A DNA stretch of 64,000 nucleotides from Massilia sp. 9I (GCF_902506415.1 NZ_LR733275.1:569651-633650); one strand, 5' to 3'; shown: positions 17,770 to 27,510, counted from the first letter of the stretch. Notes: generated by a model not told the origin, from the letters alone. Program-made: numbers and translations.

Positions 17770-18639
17770 TCAGAACTCCACCACCACCGAGCCGACCACT
17801 TCGGCTCCGGATTCGGCCATCTGTTCGGCCATGCGGCTGACGTGGGCGATCCGGGTACGGTGCTTGCAGGCCACCAGCAGCACGCCGCCGGCGCGCCCGG
17901 CCACGGCCAGCGCGTCGGCGCCGCTTGCAAACGGCGGCAGGTCGTACAGCACCACGTCGTAGCGCGACTCGAGCTGGGTATTCAGGTTGCGGAAGCCTTC
18001 GCGCGCCAGCAGTTCCTGCGGGTTCGGCGGCAGGGTCCCGGCCGGCATCAGGGACAGGTCGACGAAAGCCGGCACGCGCTGGATGACGTCGAGGTCGGCG
18101 CGGCCGGCCAGCAGGTCGGACAGGCCCTGGCGCGGCTTGACGCCGAACATCTCCTGCTGGCGCGGGCTGCGCAGGTTGGCGTCCACCAGCAGGGTCTGCT
18201 CGCCCAGCTGGGAGAACACCACCGCCAGGTTGGCCGCGAACAGGCTGGAACCGTCTTCCGGGGTCACGCCGGCGATCGCCAGGGCGCGCCGGCCGCGTGC
18301 GAACCAGCGCAGCATCAGCTGGCTGCGGATCGCGCGCAGCGCCTCGACCTGGGGCGAGAACGGATCGTAGGCGGCGACCAGCTTGGGCGACAGGTTGGCC
18401 TGGCCTTTTTGCAGATAGGGATAGGAGAACTGGCGCGCCAGCACCTGCTGGATATCGTCCTCGCTCACCAGCCCCAGGCGCACGGCGGCTTCGCCGAAGC
18501 GGATCCCGAGGTCTTTCTGCATGCGCAGGACGCGCTCGGCGCTCTCAGGGGTGAGTTTGCCGGAATCGAGCAGGAGCGCGCCCATGCTCGAATCAGCATG
18601 TTGGCCGGTAGGCAACGCGGATAGCACGGATGAATTCAT
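17770..18639 (-). CDS. epsG: EpsG, chain-length tyrosine-kinase-like protein with altered P-loop
   Basis: 289 residues. Residues about 20-75 resemble the MshEN/GspE N-terminal domain (LLLDSGKLTPESAERVL...GLVSEDDIQQVLARQF). The rest is the BY-kinase/ParA-like fold with Walker A' LLVDANLRSPRQQ and Walker B DVVLYDLPP. The Walker A loop reads GVTPEDGSSLFAANLA: the lysine that binds ATP phosphate is replaced by Ser. There is no C-terminal tyrosine cluster. It normally partners EpsF to control polymer length; here ATPase activity is doubtful. 51 bp after epsF. Confidence 0.88.
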   Translation of the reverse strand: MNSSVLSALPTGQHADSSMGALLLDSGKLTPESAERVLRMQKDLGIRFGEAAVRLGLVSEDDIQQVLARQFSYPYLQKGQANLSPKLVAAYDPFSPQVEALRAIRSQLMLRWFARGRRALAIAGVTPEDGSSLFAANLAVVFSQLGEQTLLVDANLRSPRQQEMFGVKPRQGLSDLLAGRADLDVIQRVPAFVDLSLMPAGTLPPNPQELLAREGFRNLNTQLESRYDVVLYDLPPFASGADALAVAGRAGGVLLVACKHRTRIAHVSRMAEQMAESGAEVVGSVVVEF

Positions 18640-18690
18640 GGTCTGGTCCTATTCTTGTATGAGAGCGCGCGCCTCGTGGGCGCATGGCTC

Positions 18691-20097
18691 TCAGTTCAGC
18701 CGCAGCAGGCGGCGCGGGGTCATCAGCGCGCGGATGCCGCCGGTGCGCGGGCGCTTCATGCGCCACTCGATGGTGCCGAGCACCGGGATGCCCAGCATGT
18801 CCTTGACGTCGCCGGTGGAGCGCACCGGACGGTTCAGCAGTTCCAGCAGCAGCGCCAGGCCGACGCCGAGGATGGTGCCCAGCAGGATCGACACCAGGGT
18901 GTTGAGCAGCACGCGCGGGCCGCTCGGGGCGGTCGGCGGCACCGCCGGGTTCAGCACCGAGATGTCGGACTGTTCGGACTGGGCCTCGATGCGGGTCTGC
19001 GAGAAGCGCTGGCTGGCCGAATCGAAGGCGCGCTGGGCGCTGTCGAGGTCCTTCAGCATCACGCCGAGTTCGTCGCGGGTGCGGTTCAGCTCGAGCACGC
19101 GGGTCTTCTGGGCGGCCAGTTCGGCGCGCAGTTCGGATTCGCGCTGGCGATAGATCTGGGCATTGGAGCCGACGCTCTTGGACACGCTGCCCAGGGCGGC
19201 GTTCAGTTCGGCGCGCATCTTGCCCACTTCGGCGCTGGCGGACTGGTAGGCCGGGTGGTTGCGGCCGTAGCGCGAGGCGGCTTCGGCCAGCTTGGCTTCG
19301 CCGCTGGCCAGGCTCACGCGCAGGCTCTGGACCAAGGCGTTGTTGGCGACGTCGGGCGAGCCGACGCCGTTGGCCATGCTGGCGCGCGAAGTCGCTTCCA
19401 TGGCCTGGGTCTGGGCCGCGACCAGCTGGGCCGACAGGTCGTTCAGGCGGGAGAGCTCGACATCAACGCGGTTGTTGTCGAGGCTGACGATGCCCTTCTC
19501 CTGCTGGTACTTCGACAGGCGCGCCTGCGCGGCTTCCAGGTTGTCGCGCAGCTGCTTGGTCTGTTCGTTGAAGTAGGACGAGGCCTTCTTGGCCGGCTCG
19601 GTCTTGAGCTGGACGCTGATCTTCTGGTATTCGTCGGCGAAGGCATTGGCGACCGCCGCGGCAAAGGCCGGGTCGGCGCCCTTGAAGCTGATCTCGACCA
19701 CGCTCGATTCGCGCGAGGGCATGATCTCGAGTTTCTTCAGCAGCAGGTCGGCCAGCCAGTCGCGCGCCGTGCCCTTGCCTTCGTTGGCTTCGCGCCACTG
19801 GGCCTGCACGGCCGGGCTCGAGGCGAGGCGCAGCGAGTCGACCACGCGCAGGGCCACGTTCTTGCTGCTGATGATGTCGATCTGGGTCGCCATATAGCCC
19901 GGCATCAGGTTGCCCGGCATGGTGAGTCCGCTCACCGGGTCCACGCCCTTGTAGTTCAAGAGCACGGATGCGGTTGCCTTGTAGGTCTTCTGCTGCATCA
20001 GGCTCCAGCCCAGCGCGAGCAGGACCGTGACCAGCAGGGTCGACAGGATGATCTTCTTCCTGGCAAGAAGAATCAGCAGGAATTGATGAACGTTCAT
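18691..20097 (-). CDS. epsF: EpsF, polysaccharide co-polymerase / chain-length determinant
   Basis: 468 residues with the Wzz/PCP layout. An N-terminal membrane helix ([21 protein letters not shown]) is followed by a periplasmic domain with long coiled coils at about residues 165-400, a proline-rich [10 protein letters not shown] just before the second membrane helix ([25 protein letters not shown]), and a short basic cytoplasmic tail. It sets polymer length and links the inner-membrane polymerase to the EpsE export pore. AAGGTAAGG precedes the ATG. It is separated from epsE by 220 bp containing a folded repeat. Confidence 0.92.
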   Translation of the reverse strand: MNVHQFLLILLARKKIILSTLLVTVLLALGWSLMQQKTYKATASVLLNYKGVDPVSGLTMPGNLMPGYMATQIDIISSKNVALRVVDSLRLASSPAVQAQWREANEGKGTARDWLADLLLKKLEIMPSRESSVVEISFKGADPAFAAAVANAFADEYQKISVQLKTEPAKKASSYFNEQTKQLRDNLEAAQARLSKYQQEKGIVSLDNNRVDVELSRLNDLSAQLVAAQTQAMEATSRASMANGVGSPDVANNALVQSLRVSLASGEAKLAEAASRYGRNHPAYQSASAEVGKMRAELNAALGSVSKSVGSNAQIYRQRESELRAELAAQKTRVLELNRTRDELGVMLKDLDSAQRAFDSASQRFSQTRIEAQSEQSDISVLNPAVPPTAPSGPRVLLNTLVSILLGTILGVGLALLLELLNRPVRSTGDVKDMLGIPVLGTIEWRMKRPRTGGIRALMTPRRLLRLN

Positions 20098-20196
20098 GGC
20101 CTTACCTTTGCATCAGATGCCTTGACAGCGGGGTGGACAAAACGGGCGATTCAATAAGTCTTTAAAGCTTTTTACAACGGGTGAACAGTGTTAGCC

Positions 20197-20319
20197 GATT
20201 GGTGCCGAGAAACCGTAGCGAGCGGAAGCGCTGGCGCTCGAGAAGCGCAGCTGTACGTGATGTACAGCGAGCATCGCAGGGCGTCAGCGCGACGCGCAGT
20301 AGGTTTATCGGCATCAATC
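20197..20319. repeat. Cloverleaf-like inverted-repeat element between epsE and epsF
   Basis: The outer arms, 20197-20214 and 20302-20319, pair over 18 nt (16 Watson-Crick pairs, one G-T, one mismatch). Inside are three perfect hairpins: 20219-20224/20235-20240, 20250-20256/20262-20268 (GCTGTAC/GTACAGC) and 20281-20285/20291-20295 (GCGTC/GACGC). The distal arm overlaps the last two bases of the epsE stop codon. In the mRNA it would lie directly between epsE and epsF. It may be a mobile REP-like element or an RNA stabiliser/attenuator. It is not a tRNA. No second copy was seen in the window. Confidence 0.75.
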
Positions 20320-21106
20320 AGAACCAGCTCTCACGTACAACAATGACATCGTCGACTTGAACGGGGTCACTGGCTTTGACATTGATCGTCACCGGGTTGC
20401 CGCTGGCATCCTTGCGGGTGATCTTCATGCCGTTATTGCTGCCACGCATTGAGAGGCCGCCGCCGGCCGAGACGGCCTGCTGGACGGTCATGCCGCGCTC
20501 GAGGCGGAACGGACCCGGACGCTGGACTTCACCAGTGACATAGGCACGCGGGGCGCGCTCGACGTAGATGATGTCGCCGCCGGCCACTTCGTAGTCCTTG
20601 TTCAGCTCGCCCTTGCGGACCATGTCGACTACGTCGATGGTTTCGCGGGAGGTAGCGCCGTTGCGGGTGCGCACCAGGCTGATGATGTCGCCGCCGTCGC
20701 CGTGGATGCCGCCGGCCATCGCCAGCAGGTCGAGCACCTTGCGGCGCCCTTCCACCGCGTAGCGCCCCGGGCGGTTCACATAGCCCAGCACCGAGACCTG
20801 CTGGCTCGCCAGCGTGGTCACCAGCATGTTGACCTGGGCCTTCTTGAGGTAGCCGCCCTTCTCCAGCATGTCACCGATCTTCTTTTCCGCAGCGGCCACC
20901 GACAGGCCGCCGACCGCCACCTGGCCCAGCAGCGGGAAGGTGATGTTGCCGCTCTCGCTGACGCGCGTTTCCAGCGACAGGTCCGGGCTGCCGTAGACCG
21001 ACAGCTTGACCACGTCGCCCGGTCCCAGCAGCACTTCGGCAGCGCCTGCAACGCCCATGCTCAGCACCAGCGCAGCGGCCATCATCCACTTGACGAATCG
21101 TTTCAT
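20318..21106 (-). CDS. epsE: EpsE, outer-membrane polysaccharide export protein (OPX/Wza family)
   Basis: 262 residues. The signal peptide (residues 1-22, ending GVAGA) lacks a lipobox cysteine, so the protein is not a lipoprotein in the way Wza is. The Poly_export domain begins LLGPGDVVKLSVYGSPDLS. Two SLBB domains follow: VSVLGYVNRPGRYAVEG with LDLLAMAGGI, and AYVTGEVQRPGPFRLERGMTVQQAVSAGGGL. It forms the periplasmic or outer-membrane part of the export channel. AAGGAG precedes the ATG; 44 bp from epsD. Confidence 0.93.
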   Translation of the reverse strand: MKRFVKWMMAAALVLSMGVAGAAEVLLGPGDVVKLSVYGSPDLSLETRVSESGNITFPLLGQVAVGGLSVAAAEKKIGDMLEKGGYLKKAQVNMLVTTLASQQVSVLGYVNRPGRYAVEGRRKVLDLLAMAGGIHGDGGDIISLVRTRNGATSRETIDVVDMVRKGELNKDYEVAGGDIIYVERAPRAYVTGEVQRPGPFRLERGMTVQQAVSAGGGLSMRGSNNGMKITRKDASGNPVTINVKASDPVQVDDVIVVRESWF

Positions 21107-21150
21107 GATCGCTCCTTCACTCCTGTTGTTCGAATTGGTCTGTGAGTCGA

Positions 21151-22218
21151 TTACTTCAGGCCAGCCACGCCACGGTCGAGCGCGGCTTTGTCGGCCGGCG
21201 CGCCGTTGTCGGCTGCCGGGGCGACCGAACCCTGTCCGGCCGGCGCCATGGCAGGCTCGGCCCCGGCGACCGCGGTGGCGGCCGGATCCGCCGCGCCCGG
21301 CGGAGCGCCTGCCGGCGCGGCATTGGCCGGCGCATTCGGGCTCGGTGCGTAATCCTTGTTCAGGTAGGCAATCTTGGCGGTGCCGCGCAGGCGCTGGATC
21401 TCGGCGGCGGCCGCTTCCTTCTGCTTCTTGTTCATCAGGTACTGGCCGATCTGCGGGCCGGCGATGGCGAGCGTGACGGGGGCGTCGCGCACTTCGGCGA
21501 TCGAGATCAGCATCGCGCGGTCGCCTTCTTTGACGGCGAACAGCTGGCCCTTCTCCATCGACAGCAGCTTGGCTGACAGCTGGGGATTGAGGTCGGCGGT
21601 GCTGCGCGTGACCTGGGCGCGGCCGTACTTGATGTTGCGCGCGTCGAGCAGGACGGCGACTTCTTCCAGCGACTTGGCCTTGTCGGCGGCGGCGCGCACT
21701 TCCGGGGTCAGGTCGTTCGCGGCCAGGATCAGTTCGTTCATGGCGAACTGCTTGCGGTTGGCGAAGAACTGCGGGTTCTTGTTGAAGTAATCCTCGATCT
21801 CGGCCGGTGCCGGACGCACCGGCTCACCGAGGCGCTTCTGCATGTAGGCCTGGGCGATGATCAGGGAGCGGGCGCGTTCGATGGCCTGCATCACCTTCGG
21901 GTCACGGTCGAGCTTTTCCTTGGCAGCCTCGCTTTCCAGAAGTTCGCGGTCGATCAGCGCTTGCACGACCTGCTTGCCGGCCGTCTGCTGCTGCGGGGCC
22001 GGCACGCCCAGGCGCTGCAGTTCTTCGTTGAGCTGCAGCACGGTGATCTCTTCACCGTTGACGCTGGCCAGGGCCTGGCCCGGCTTCGATTCCTTGGGGG
22101 CTTCGTCCTTGTTGCAACCGGCCAGGGTTGCCGCGCACAGCACCAGCGCCGCTGCGGACAGCAGGCGCCGGGAGCTGGGGAAGGAAGTTTGGTTGGCTGC
22201 CAAATGGAAGGTTTTCAA
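21151..22218 (-). CDS. epsD: EpsD, lipoprotein SurA-like peptidyl-prolyl isomerase of EPS locus
   Basis: 355 residues. The lipoprotein signal ends ATLAGC (lipidated Cys about residue 35). The SurA N-like helical region has ALASVNGEEITVLQLNEELQRLG and VVQALIDRELLESEA, followed by a parvulin-type C-terminal region. The last 60 residues are a low-complexity Ala/Pro/Gly tail, longer than I expect for the family. It is thought to help fold or place EpsE/EpsL in the outer membrane. GAGGAAAC precedes the ATG; the 163-bp gap upstream may hold an internal promoter. Confidence 0.88.
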   Translation of the reverse strand: MKTFHLAANQTSFPSSRRLLSAAALVLCAATLAGCNKDEAPKESKPGQALASVNGEEITVLQLNEELQRLGVPAPQQQTAGKQVVQALIDRELLESEAAKEKLDRDPKVMQAIERARSLIIAQAYMQKRLGEPVRPAPAEIEDYFNKNPQFFANRKQFAMNELILAANDLTPEVRAAADKAKSLEEVAVLLDARNIKYGRAQVTRSTADLNPQLSAKLLSMEKGQLFAVKEGDRAMLISIAEVRDAPVTLAIAGPQIGQYLMNKKQKEAAAAEIQRLRGTAKIAYLNKDYAPSPNAPANAAPAGAPPGAADPAATAVAGAEPAMAPAGQGSVAPAADNGAPADKAALDRGVAGLK

Positions 22219-22381
22219 GATAGTTTCCTCGACGTTGGTTAGCGGGAAAACCCGCCTTGTTCCTCTTGTTATTCCGCTTTTTTCATTCGAGACCCAGGAC
22301 TGGATCAGGACTCAACCATTCTGGGTTCCGCACGATTCGTTCTCTGTTCGTCAATTAACAAACTGCTACCGGCCGACACAA

Positions 22382-23419
22382 TCACGCCGCCGCCCGCGCC
22401 GAGGCGCCGGGAGTACGTCCCAGCAACTCCGCCGGCACATCGTGCGGACTCGCTTCCGCTTCCTCGTCCTGCTGCGCGACGAAGGCTTCGTAGGCGCGCC
22501 GCAGGCCTTCCTGCAGCGGCGTGCTGGCGCGCCAGCCGAGCGCGGCCAGCTTGGACACGTCGAGCAGCTTGCGCGGCGTGCCGTCCGGCTTGGAGGCATC
22601 GAACACGATGTTGCCGCGGTAGCCGACGGTCTCGCCCACCAGGCGCGCCAGTTCCGCGATGGTGACGTCCTGGCCGGTGCCGACGTTGATGTGCGAATGC
22701 ATCGGGTCGGTGTTCGCCGCATACACGTCCATCGGCAGGTTCATCACGTAGACGCTGGCGGCCGCCATGTCGTCGACGAACAGGAACTCGCGCATCGGTT
22801 TGCCGCTGCCCCAGATCACCACTTCCGGCGCATCGTTGACGCGCGCTTCGTGGAAGCGGCGCAGCAGGGCCGGGATCACGTGGCTGTTTTCCGGGTGGTA
22901 GTTGTCGCCCGGACCGTAGAGGTTGGTCGGCATCACGCTGCGGTAGTCGGTGCCGTACTGACGGTTGTAGCTCTCGCACAGCTTGATGCCGGCAATCTTG
23001 GCCATGGCGTAGGGTTCGTTGGTCGGCTCGAGGATGCCGTTCATCAGGTATTCCTCGCGGATCGGCTGGGCCGCCAGGCGCGGATAGATGCAGGAAGACC
23101 CGAGGAACAGCAGCTTGTTGACGCCGGCACGCCAGGCTTCGTGCACGACGTTGGCTTGCACCATCATGTTGTCGTAGATGAACTCGGCCGGATAGGTGTT
23201 GTTGGCGTGGATGCCGCCCACCTTGGCCGCGGCGAGGTAGACCTGGTCGATTTGTTCGGTACGGAAGAACTCGCGCACCTGGGCCTGGTCGGTGAGTTCC
23301 AGTTCATGGTGGGTGCGGGTGACGATGTTGGTGTGGCCCTGGGCGCGCAGGACACGCACGATGGCCGAGCCGACCAGGCCACGATGGCCGGCGACATAAA
23401 TACGAGGCTGATTATTCAA
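22382..23419 (-). CDS. fcl: GDP-L-fucose synthase
   Basis: 345 residues. Converts GDP-4-keto-6-deoxymannose to GDP-L-fucose (epimerase/reductase, NADPH). NAD-binding loop [14 protein letters not shown], catalytic Ser in [12 protein letters not shown], and [10 protein letters not shown] (Tyr-x3-Lys) are all present. The start is a TTG at 23419, 5 bp after the gmd stop, with GGAG 8 nt upstream; the apparent long open frame further upstream runs through gmd in the wrong phase. A C-terminal extension of about 25 residues ([16 protein letters not shown]...) goes beyond the usual 320. Confidence 0.93.
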   Translation of the reverse strand: MNNQPRIYVAGHRGLVGSAIVRVLRAQGHTNIVTRTHHELELTDQAQVREFFRTEQIDQVYLAAAKVGGIHANNTYPAEFIYDNMMVQANVVHEAWRAGVNKLLFLGSSCIYPRLAAQPIREEYLMNGILEPTNEPYAMAKIAGIKLCESYNRQYGTDYRSVMPTNLYGPGDNYHPENSHVIPALLRRFHEARVNDAPEVVIWGSGKPMREFLFVDDMAAASVYVMNLPMDVYAANTDPMHSHINVGTGQDVTIAELARLVGETVGYRGNIVFDASKPDGTPRKLLDVSKLAALGWRASTPLQEGLRRAYEAFVAQQDEEAEASPHDVPAELLGRTPGASARAAA

Positions 23420-23424
23420 AACGC

Positions 23425-24540
23425 TTACTCCAGTGAAAGTGCAACGTTGTAGCCATGCGATGCGAGCAGCTTGTGGCGGCGCGCCGTGTCGAGGTCGTGC
23501 GCCACCATCTCCTGCACCATCGCTTCGAAACTTGTCGAAGGTTCCCAGCCGAGGCGCTCGCGCGCACGGCTCGGGTCGCCAAGCAGGGTCTCGACCTCGG
23601 TCGGACGAAAATATTGCGGATCCACCGCCACGATCGGCTGGCCGACCGCGACGCCCGGCGCCTTGTCGCCGGTAACGGATGCGACCAGGCCGCGTTCCTC
23701 GACGCCCTGCCCTTGCCAGGCGATCTCGATGCCGAGCTCGCGTGCCGCCACTTCGACGAACGCGCGCACCGAATACTGGCGCCCGGTCGCGATCACGAAG
23801 TCTTCGGGCTTGTCCTGCTGCAGCATCAGCCATTGCATGTGGACGTAGTCGCGTGCATGGCCCCAGTCGCGCAGCGCATCGAGGTTGCCCAGGAAAAGCT
23901 GGGGCTCCAGCCCCTGGGCGATGTTGCTGAGCGCGCGCGTGATCTTGCGGGTGACGAAGGTCTCGCCGCGGCGCGGGGATTCGTGGTTGAACAGGATGCC
24001 GTTGCAGGCATACATGCCGTAGGCCTCGCGGTAGTTCACGGTGATCCAGTAGGCGTACAGCTTGGCGACCGCATACGGGCTGCGCGGATAGAAAGGCGTC
24101 GTTTCGCGCTGCGGGCTTTCCTGCACCAGGCCGTAGAGTTCGGAGGTGGAGGCCTGGTAGAAGCGCGTCTTCTTTTCCAGGCCCAGGAAGCGGATCGCTT
24201 CCAGCAAACGCAGGGTGCCGATGCCGTCGACGTCGGCGGTGTATTCGGGGGATTCGAAGGACACGGCCACGTGGCTCATCGCGCCCAGGTTGTAGACCTC
24301 GTCCGGCTGCACCTGCTGCAGGATGCGGGTCAGGTTCGAGGTGTCGCTGAGGTCGCCGTAGTGCAGGAAGAAGCGCGGATTGTCGGCGTGCGGATCCTGG
24401 TAGATGTGATCGATGCGCCCGGTATTGAACAGCGAGGCGCGGCGCTTGATGCCGTGGACCTCGTAGCCCTTCGCGAGGAGCAGCTCCGCCAGATAGGAAC
24501 CATCCTGGCCGGTCACGCCGGTAATCAGTGCTTTCTTCAT
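23425..24540 (-). CDS. gmd: GDP-mannose 4,6-dehydratase
   Basis: 371 residues. Converts GDP-D-mannose to GDP-4-keto-6-deoxy-D-mannose, the precursor of L-fucose and D-rhamnose. Motifs: [20 protein letters not shown] at the N-terminus, [10 protein letters not shown] and the Tyr-x3-Lys pair in [14 protein letters not shown]. Full length. AGGGAAAAG precedes the ATG. With fcl immediately downstream it indicates L-fucose in the EPS. GDP-mannose itself must come from genes elsewhere. Confidence 0.95.
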   Translation of the reverse strand: MKKALITGVTGQDGSYLAELLLAKGYEVHGIKRRASLFNTGRIDHIYQDPHADNPRFFLHYGDLSDTSNLTRILQQVQPDEVYNLGAMSHVAVSFESPEYTADVDGIGTLRLLEAIRFLGLEKKTRFYQASTSELYGLVQESPQRETTPFYPRSPYAVAKLYAYWITVNYREAYGMYACNGILFNHESPRRGETFVTRKITRALSNIAQGLEPQLFLGNLDALRDWGHARDYVHMQWLMLQQDKPEDFVIATGRQYSVRAFVEVAARELGIEIAWQGQGVEERGLVASVTGDKAPGVAVGQPIVAVDPQYFRPTEVETLLGDPSRARERLGWEPSTSFEAMVQEMVAHDLDTARRHKLLASHGYNVALSLE

Positions 24541-24827
24541 ATTCTTTTCCCTGCGTTTTTCCGCCCAGAACCAACAGCCAACACCGGTCCCGGCAGTTGC
24601 AAACTCATCAACGATTCTACGCAGCTGGCATGGTCACGCAAGCAAGATAGCAATCGTGCGCATCAGTTTTAAGTGGACCTTAAGCGAATTGTTTCCAACT
24701 CGAACTTAAAGTGTTTTCGCTAGTAAATAACGACATATTGTCGAGTTTTAATAACTTTTGATGCAGGTCGAACATCGTCATCTTCCTGCTGTTCGATACG
24801 TATAGCAAGCATGGGTTCAATGCGCGC
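24541..24827. other. Gene-free 287-bp gap upstream of gmd
   Basis: AT-rich in its middle (24660-24780), with a small palindrome CGACATATTGTCG at 24731-24743. Position and composition suggest an internal promoter or regulator site for gmd-fcl, but no clear -35/-10 pair is evident. Confidence 0.35.
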
Positions 24828-26210
24828 TCAGTGCGCGTTTTCACGTGTCAGTACAACCTTGACGGTCTTCACGATGATCCAGAGGTCGAGCCACAACGAC
24901 CAGTTGCGCAGGTAATCGAGGTCGTACTGGATGCGCGCTTCCATCTTGTCGAGGGTGGCCGTTTCGCCGCGCAGGCCGTTGACCTGGGCCCAGCCGGTAA
25001 TGCCGGGCCGAACCTTGTGACGCAGCATGTAACCCTTGATCAGCTTGCGGTACTGCTCGTTGTGGGCCACGGCGTGCGGGCGCGGGCCCACCAGGCTCAT
25101 GCGTCCCTGCAGCACGTTGATGAATTGCGGCAGCTCGTCCAGCGAGGTGCGGCGCAGGAAGCCGCCGATGGGGGTGACGCGCTGGTCGTTCTTTTGCGCC
25201 TGTACCACGTTGGCGCCGTCCTCGGTCACCGTCATCGAGCGGAATTTGTAGACATAGATTTCTTCGCCGTACAGGCCATAGCGGCGCTGGCGGAAGATGA
25301 TCGGTCCCTGGGATGTCAGCTTCACCGCGATGGCGATCACCAGCATCAGGGGCGCGAGCAGCAGCAGGATGATGCTGCCGATCAGGATGTCGCTGCCGCG
25401 CTTGATCACGCTGTTGAAGCCCATGAAGGGCGTCTCGCTGATCGCGATCACCGGCATGCCGCCCACGGTGTCGAAGCGCGCCTGCATCAGGTCGAAGACG
25501 TAGACGTCCGGCAGGAAATAGACCGAGGCTGTGGTGTCCTTCAGCTCGTCGATCAGCTTGCGGATGCGCGGCTGGGCCGAGATCGGCTGGCTGATGAAGA
25601 TCATCTTGATGTTGTGCTTGCGCACGTAGTGGCAGACGTCGGCCATGCCGCCCAGCACCGGATGGGCGATCTCGCTCGGACGGCGCTCGTCGTTGCGGTC
25701 TTCAAAAAAGCCGCACACTTCCATGAACAAATTCGGATGGCGCTCGCACACCTTGGCGAACTTGATGCCGACATCATTGATACCCACCACCACGATCGAG
25801 CGCACCTCGCGCGAGCGGTCGCGGCTGCCGGTGGCCTTGCGCACCGCCAGGTGGCTGACCAGGATGGTCAGCGGCGTGGCGATGAACCAGGCCAGCAGCA
25901 CGCGCTCGTCGTAGAAATATTTCAGGCCGCTGGCCGAACCGAGGAAATACAGGACGGCGATGGTCAGGCACCAGCCGAACACGGTGTCGCGTGCATAGGC
26001 CAGCATGCGGCCGCTGCGCCAGGTGCGGTAAGGATCGACGTGCTGGTAGACCGAGGTCGAGATGAAGAAGGCCAGGATCATCAGCACCAGCGAGTATCCG
26101 GAAAACGGCTCGCCGTAGTACAGCGTCGCCAGATACAAGGTCCCCATGATGATCAGGGGATCGAGCACGCGCTGGAAAAACGAGATGATCGGGATGTCGT
26201 TGACCGTCAT
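24828..26210 (-). CDS. Undecaprenyl-phosphate glucose/galactose phosphotransferase (WcaJ/PssY type)
   Basis: 460 residues. It starts EPS assembly by moving sugar-1-phosphate from a UDP-sugar to undecaprenyl phosphate. Four N-terminal membrane helices are followed by a Rossmann-like domain (SIVVVGINDVGIKFAKVCE), a fifth helix (ILIGSIILLLLAPLMLVIAIAV), and the bacterial sugar transferase domain with YVYKFRSMTVTEDG, LRRTSLDELPQFINVL and MSLVGPRPHA. It lies 22 bp after epsL and 287 bp before gmd. Family membership is firm; glucose as the first sugar is the usual choice but not proven. Confidence 0.93.
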   Translation of the reverse strand: MTVNDIPIISFFQRVLDPLIIMGTLYLATLYYGEPFSGYSLVLMILAFFISTSVYQHVDPYRTWRSGRMLAYARDTVFGWCLTIAVLYFLGSASGLKYFYDERVLLAWFIATPLTILVSHLAVRKATGSRDRSREVRSIVVVGINDVGIKFAKVCERHPNLFMEVCGFFEDRNDERRPSEIAHPVLGGMADVCHYVRKHNIKMIFISQPISAQPRIRKLIDELKDTTASVYFLPDVYVFDLMQARFDTVGGMPVIAISETPFMGFNSVIKRGSDILIGSIILLLLAPLMLVIAIAVKLTSQGPIIFRQRRYGLYGEEIYVYKFRSMTVTEDGANVVQAQKNDQRVTPIGGFLRRTSLDELPQFINVLQGRMSLVGPRPHAVAHNEQYRKLIKGYMLRHKVRPGITGWAQVNGLRGETATLDKMEARIQYDLDYLRNWSLWLDLWIIVKTVKVVLTRENAH

Positions 26211-26232
26211 GGGCTACGTCTTCACACCTGCG

Positions 26233-27483
26233 TCAGAACAACACGTTCGCGTTCACCATCACGGTGTTGGCGTCGAATTTACCCAGGTTCAGCGCCTGCG
26301 AGCCGCTGCGCGCCTGGTGCTGCCACCCTGCCGACACCGCGATCTTGCGCGTGGCCTGCCAAGTCGCGCGCAGGCTGGCGGTCTTGAGCGAGTCTTCCAG
26401 CGAGCCGGAACCGCTGAAGGCGCGCCGCGCCTCGTAGGCGCGCTGCTCGTAGGCCGCGGTGGCGTCGACCTTGATCTTGCCGGTGGCCTGCCAGGTGGCG
26501 CCGACGCTGGCGCCGCGGTTCAGCGTGTAGCTGACGATGGTGCTCTCGATCGGAGCGAATTCGCGCCACACCGAGGCGTTGTAGCTGACCTTGCCGCGCG
26601 GCTGGAAATACGCGTTCAGGCGGCCGTTGAAGCCGCTGGTCTTGCCCTCCCCGAACGAGGGCTGTTCGCGCCGCACGTAGCCGCCCAGGGCCTGCAGCGT
26701 GGTCGAGCCGCCGAGATAGTAATTGACGCGCAGCTTCAGTTCATCCTGGGTGAAGTCGTCGGTCAGGCCGCTGGCGGTGGACGGACGCCGGAACGGGTAC
26801 TCGCCCTTCACACGGCGCGCCACCAGGCCCACCGAGTTGCCGCTGCGCGGCCGGTACACGAGTTCCGCCTCGACGGCCTTCTCGGTGCGGTTGTTCCAGC
26901 GCTGGGTCAGGAGCTCGTATTCGTAGCGGTCACGCGTGTAGCCGGTGCGGACTTTCCAGCTCGGATGCAGCTTCCAGCCGGCGTCGAACCACTCGCGGCG
27001 GCGTTCGCGCACGTTGCGCTGGTCGCTGAAGAAGTCGGTGTACGGGGCCAGGGTGCGCTCGTACAGGGTGCCGGCCTGGCCTTCGAACTTGTTGCCCAGC
27101 TCCCAGAACCAGGTGGCCTGCAGGTCGCGGCCGTCGTAGTCGAGCTGTTTGAAGAAATCGAAACTGGTTTTCGACACCTTGGCCACCACCGCGACGCGCT
27201 GGCGGCTGATGCGCTTGTTGTAGACGACGCCGGCCTCGGCCTGGCGCCAGCGGTCGCTGCGCTTGCCGCGGAAGGCCGGACGGTTGTCCGGCACCCGCAG
27301 CAGGTTGTCGTCGTAACCCCAGCCGATGCCGCCGTAGAGCTTGAGGCCTTCTTCCTGCTGCGCGGTGTTCTGCGCGGCGGCCTGCTGGACCGGGAGGAGG
27401 AACAGTGCGCCGAGCAGGGCTGCCAGCGGGCGCAGGGTAAGGGAGCGTGAATGCATCATGTTGTTCGTCTTATCAAGAGTCAT
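26233..27483 (-). CDS. epsL: EpsL, outer-membrane beta-barrel of exosortase-B EPS loci
   Basis: 416 residues. The signal peptide ends PVQQAAAQ. The mature protein has alternating amphipathic strands with many aromatic and charged residues (LKLYGGIGWGYDDNLLRVPDNRP near the N-terminus) and ends in Phe (VMVNANVLF), typical of outer-membrane barrels. It probably forms or assists the export pore. Two starts are possible: 27483 (given) or the double Met at 27459, which would give a more classical signal peptide; neither has a strong ribosome site. Confidence 0.88.
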   Translation of the reverse strand: MTLDKTNNMMHSRSLTLRPLAALLGALFLLPVQQAAAQNTAQQEEGLKLYGGIGWGYDDNLLRVPDNRPAFRGKRSDRWRQAEAGVVYNKRISRQRVAVVAKVSKTSFDFFKQLDYDGRDLQATWFWELGNKFEGQAGTLYERTLAPYTDFFSDQRNVRERRREWFDAGWKLHPSWKVRTGYTRDRYEYELLTQRWNNRTEKAVEAELVYRPRSGNSVGLVARRVKGEYPFRRPSTASGLTDDFTQDELKLRVNYYLGGSTTLQALGGYVRREQPSFGEGKTSGFNGRLNAYFQPRGKVSYNASVWREFAPIESTIVSYTLNRGASVGATWQATGKIKVDATAAYEQRAYEARRAFSGSGSLEDSLKTASLRATWQATRKIAVSAGWQHQARSGSQALNLGKFDANTVMVNANVLF

Positions 27484-27510
27484 TGCGCGGGAATGCTTAC
27501 TGTCTGTGCT

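Noticed and set aside
16812..17930. Longer exosortase with 54 extra N-terminal residues
   Set aside because: The extra residues (Trp/Pro-rich) are epsG in another frame; ATG at 17768 has a proper ribosome site.
20197..20319. tRNA or tmRNA gene
   Set aside because: The cloverleaf lacks T-loop TTCRA, anticodon loop features and CCA end; stem sizes do not fit.
23420..24574. Apparent 730-residue fusion upstream of GDP-fucose synthase
   Set aside because: The N-terminal half is gmd read in the wrong frame; a TTG with a good ribosome site at 23419 gives the normal enzyme.
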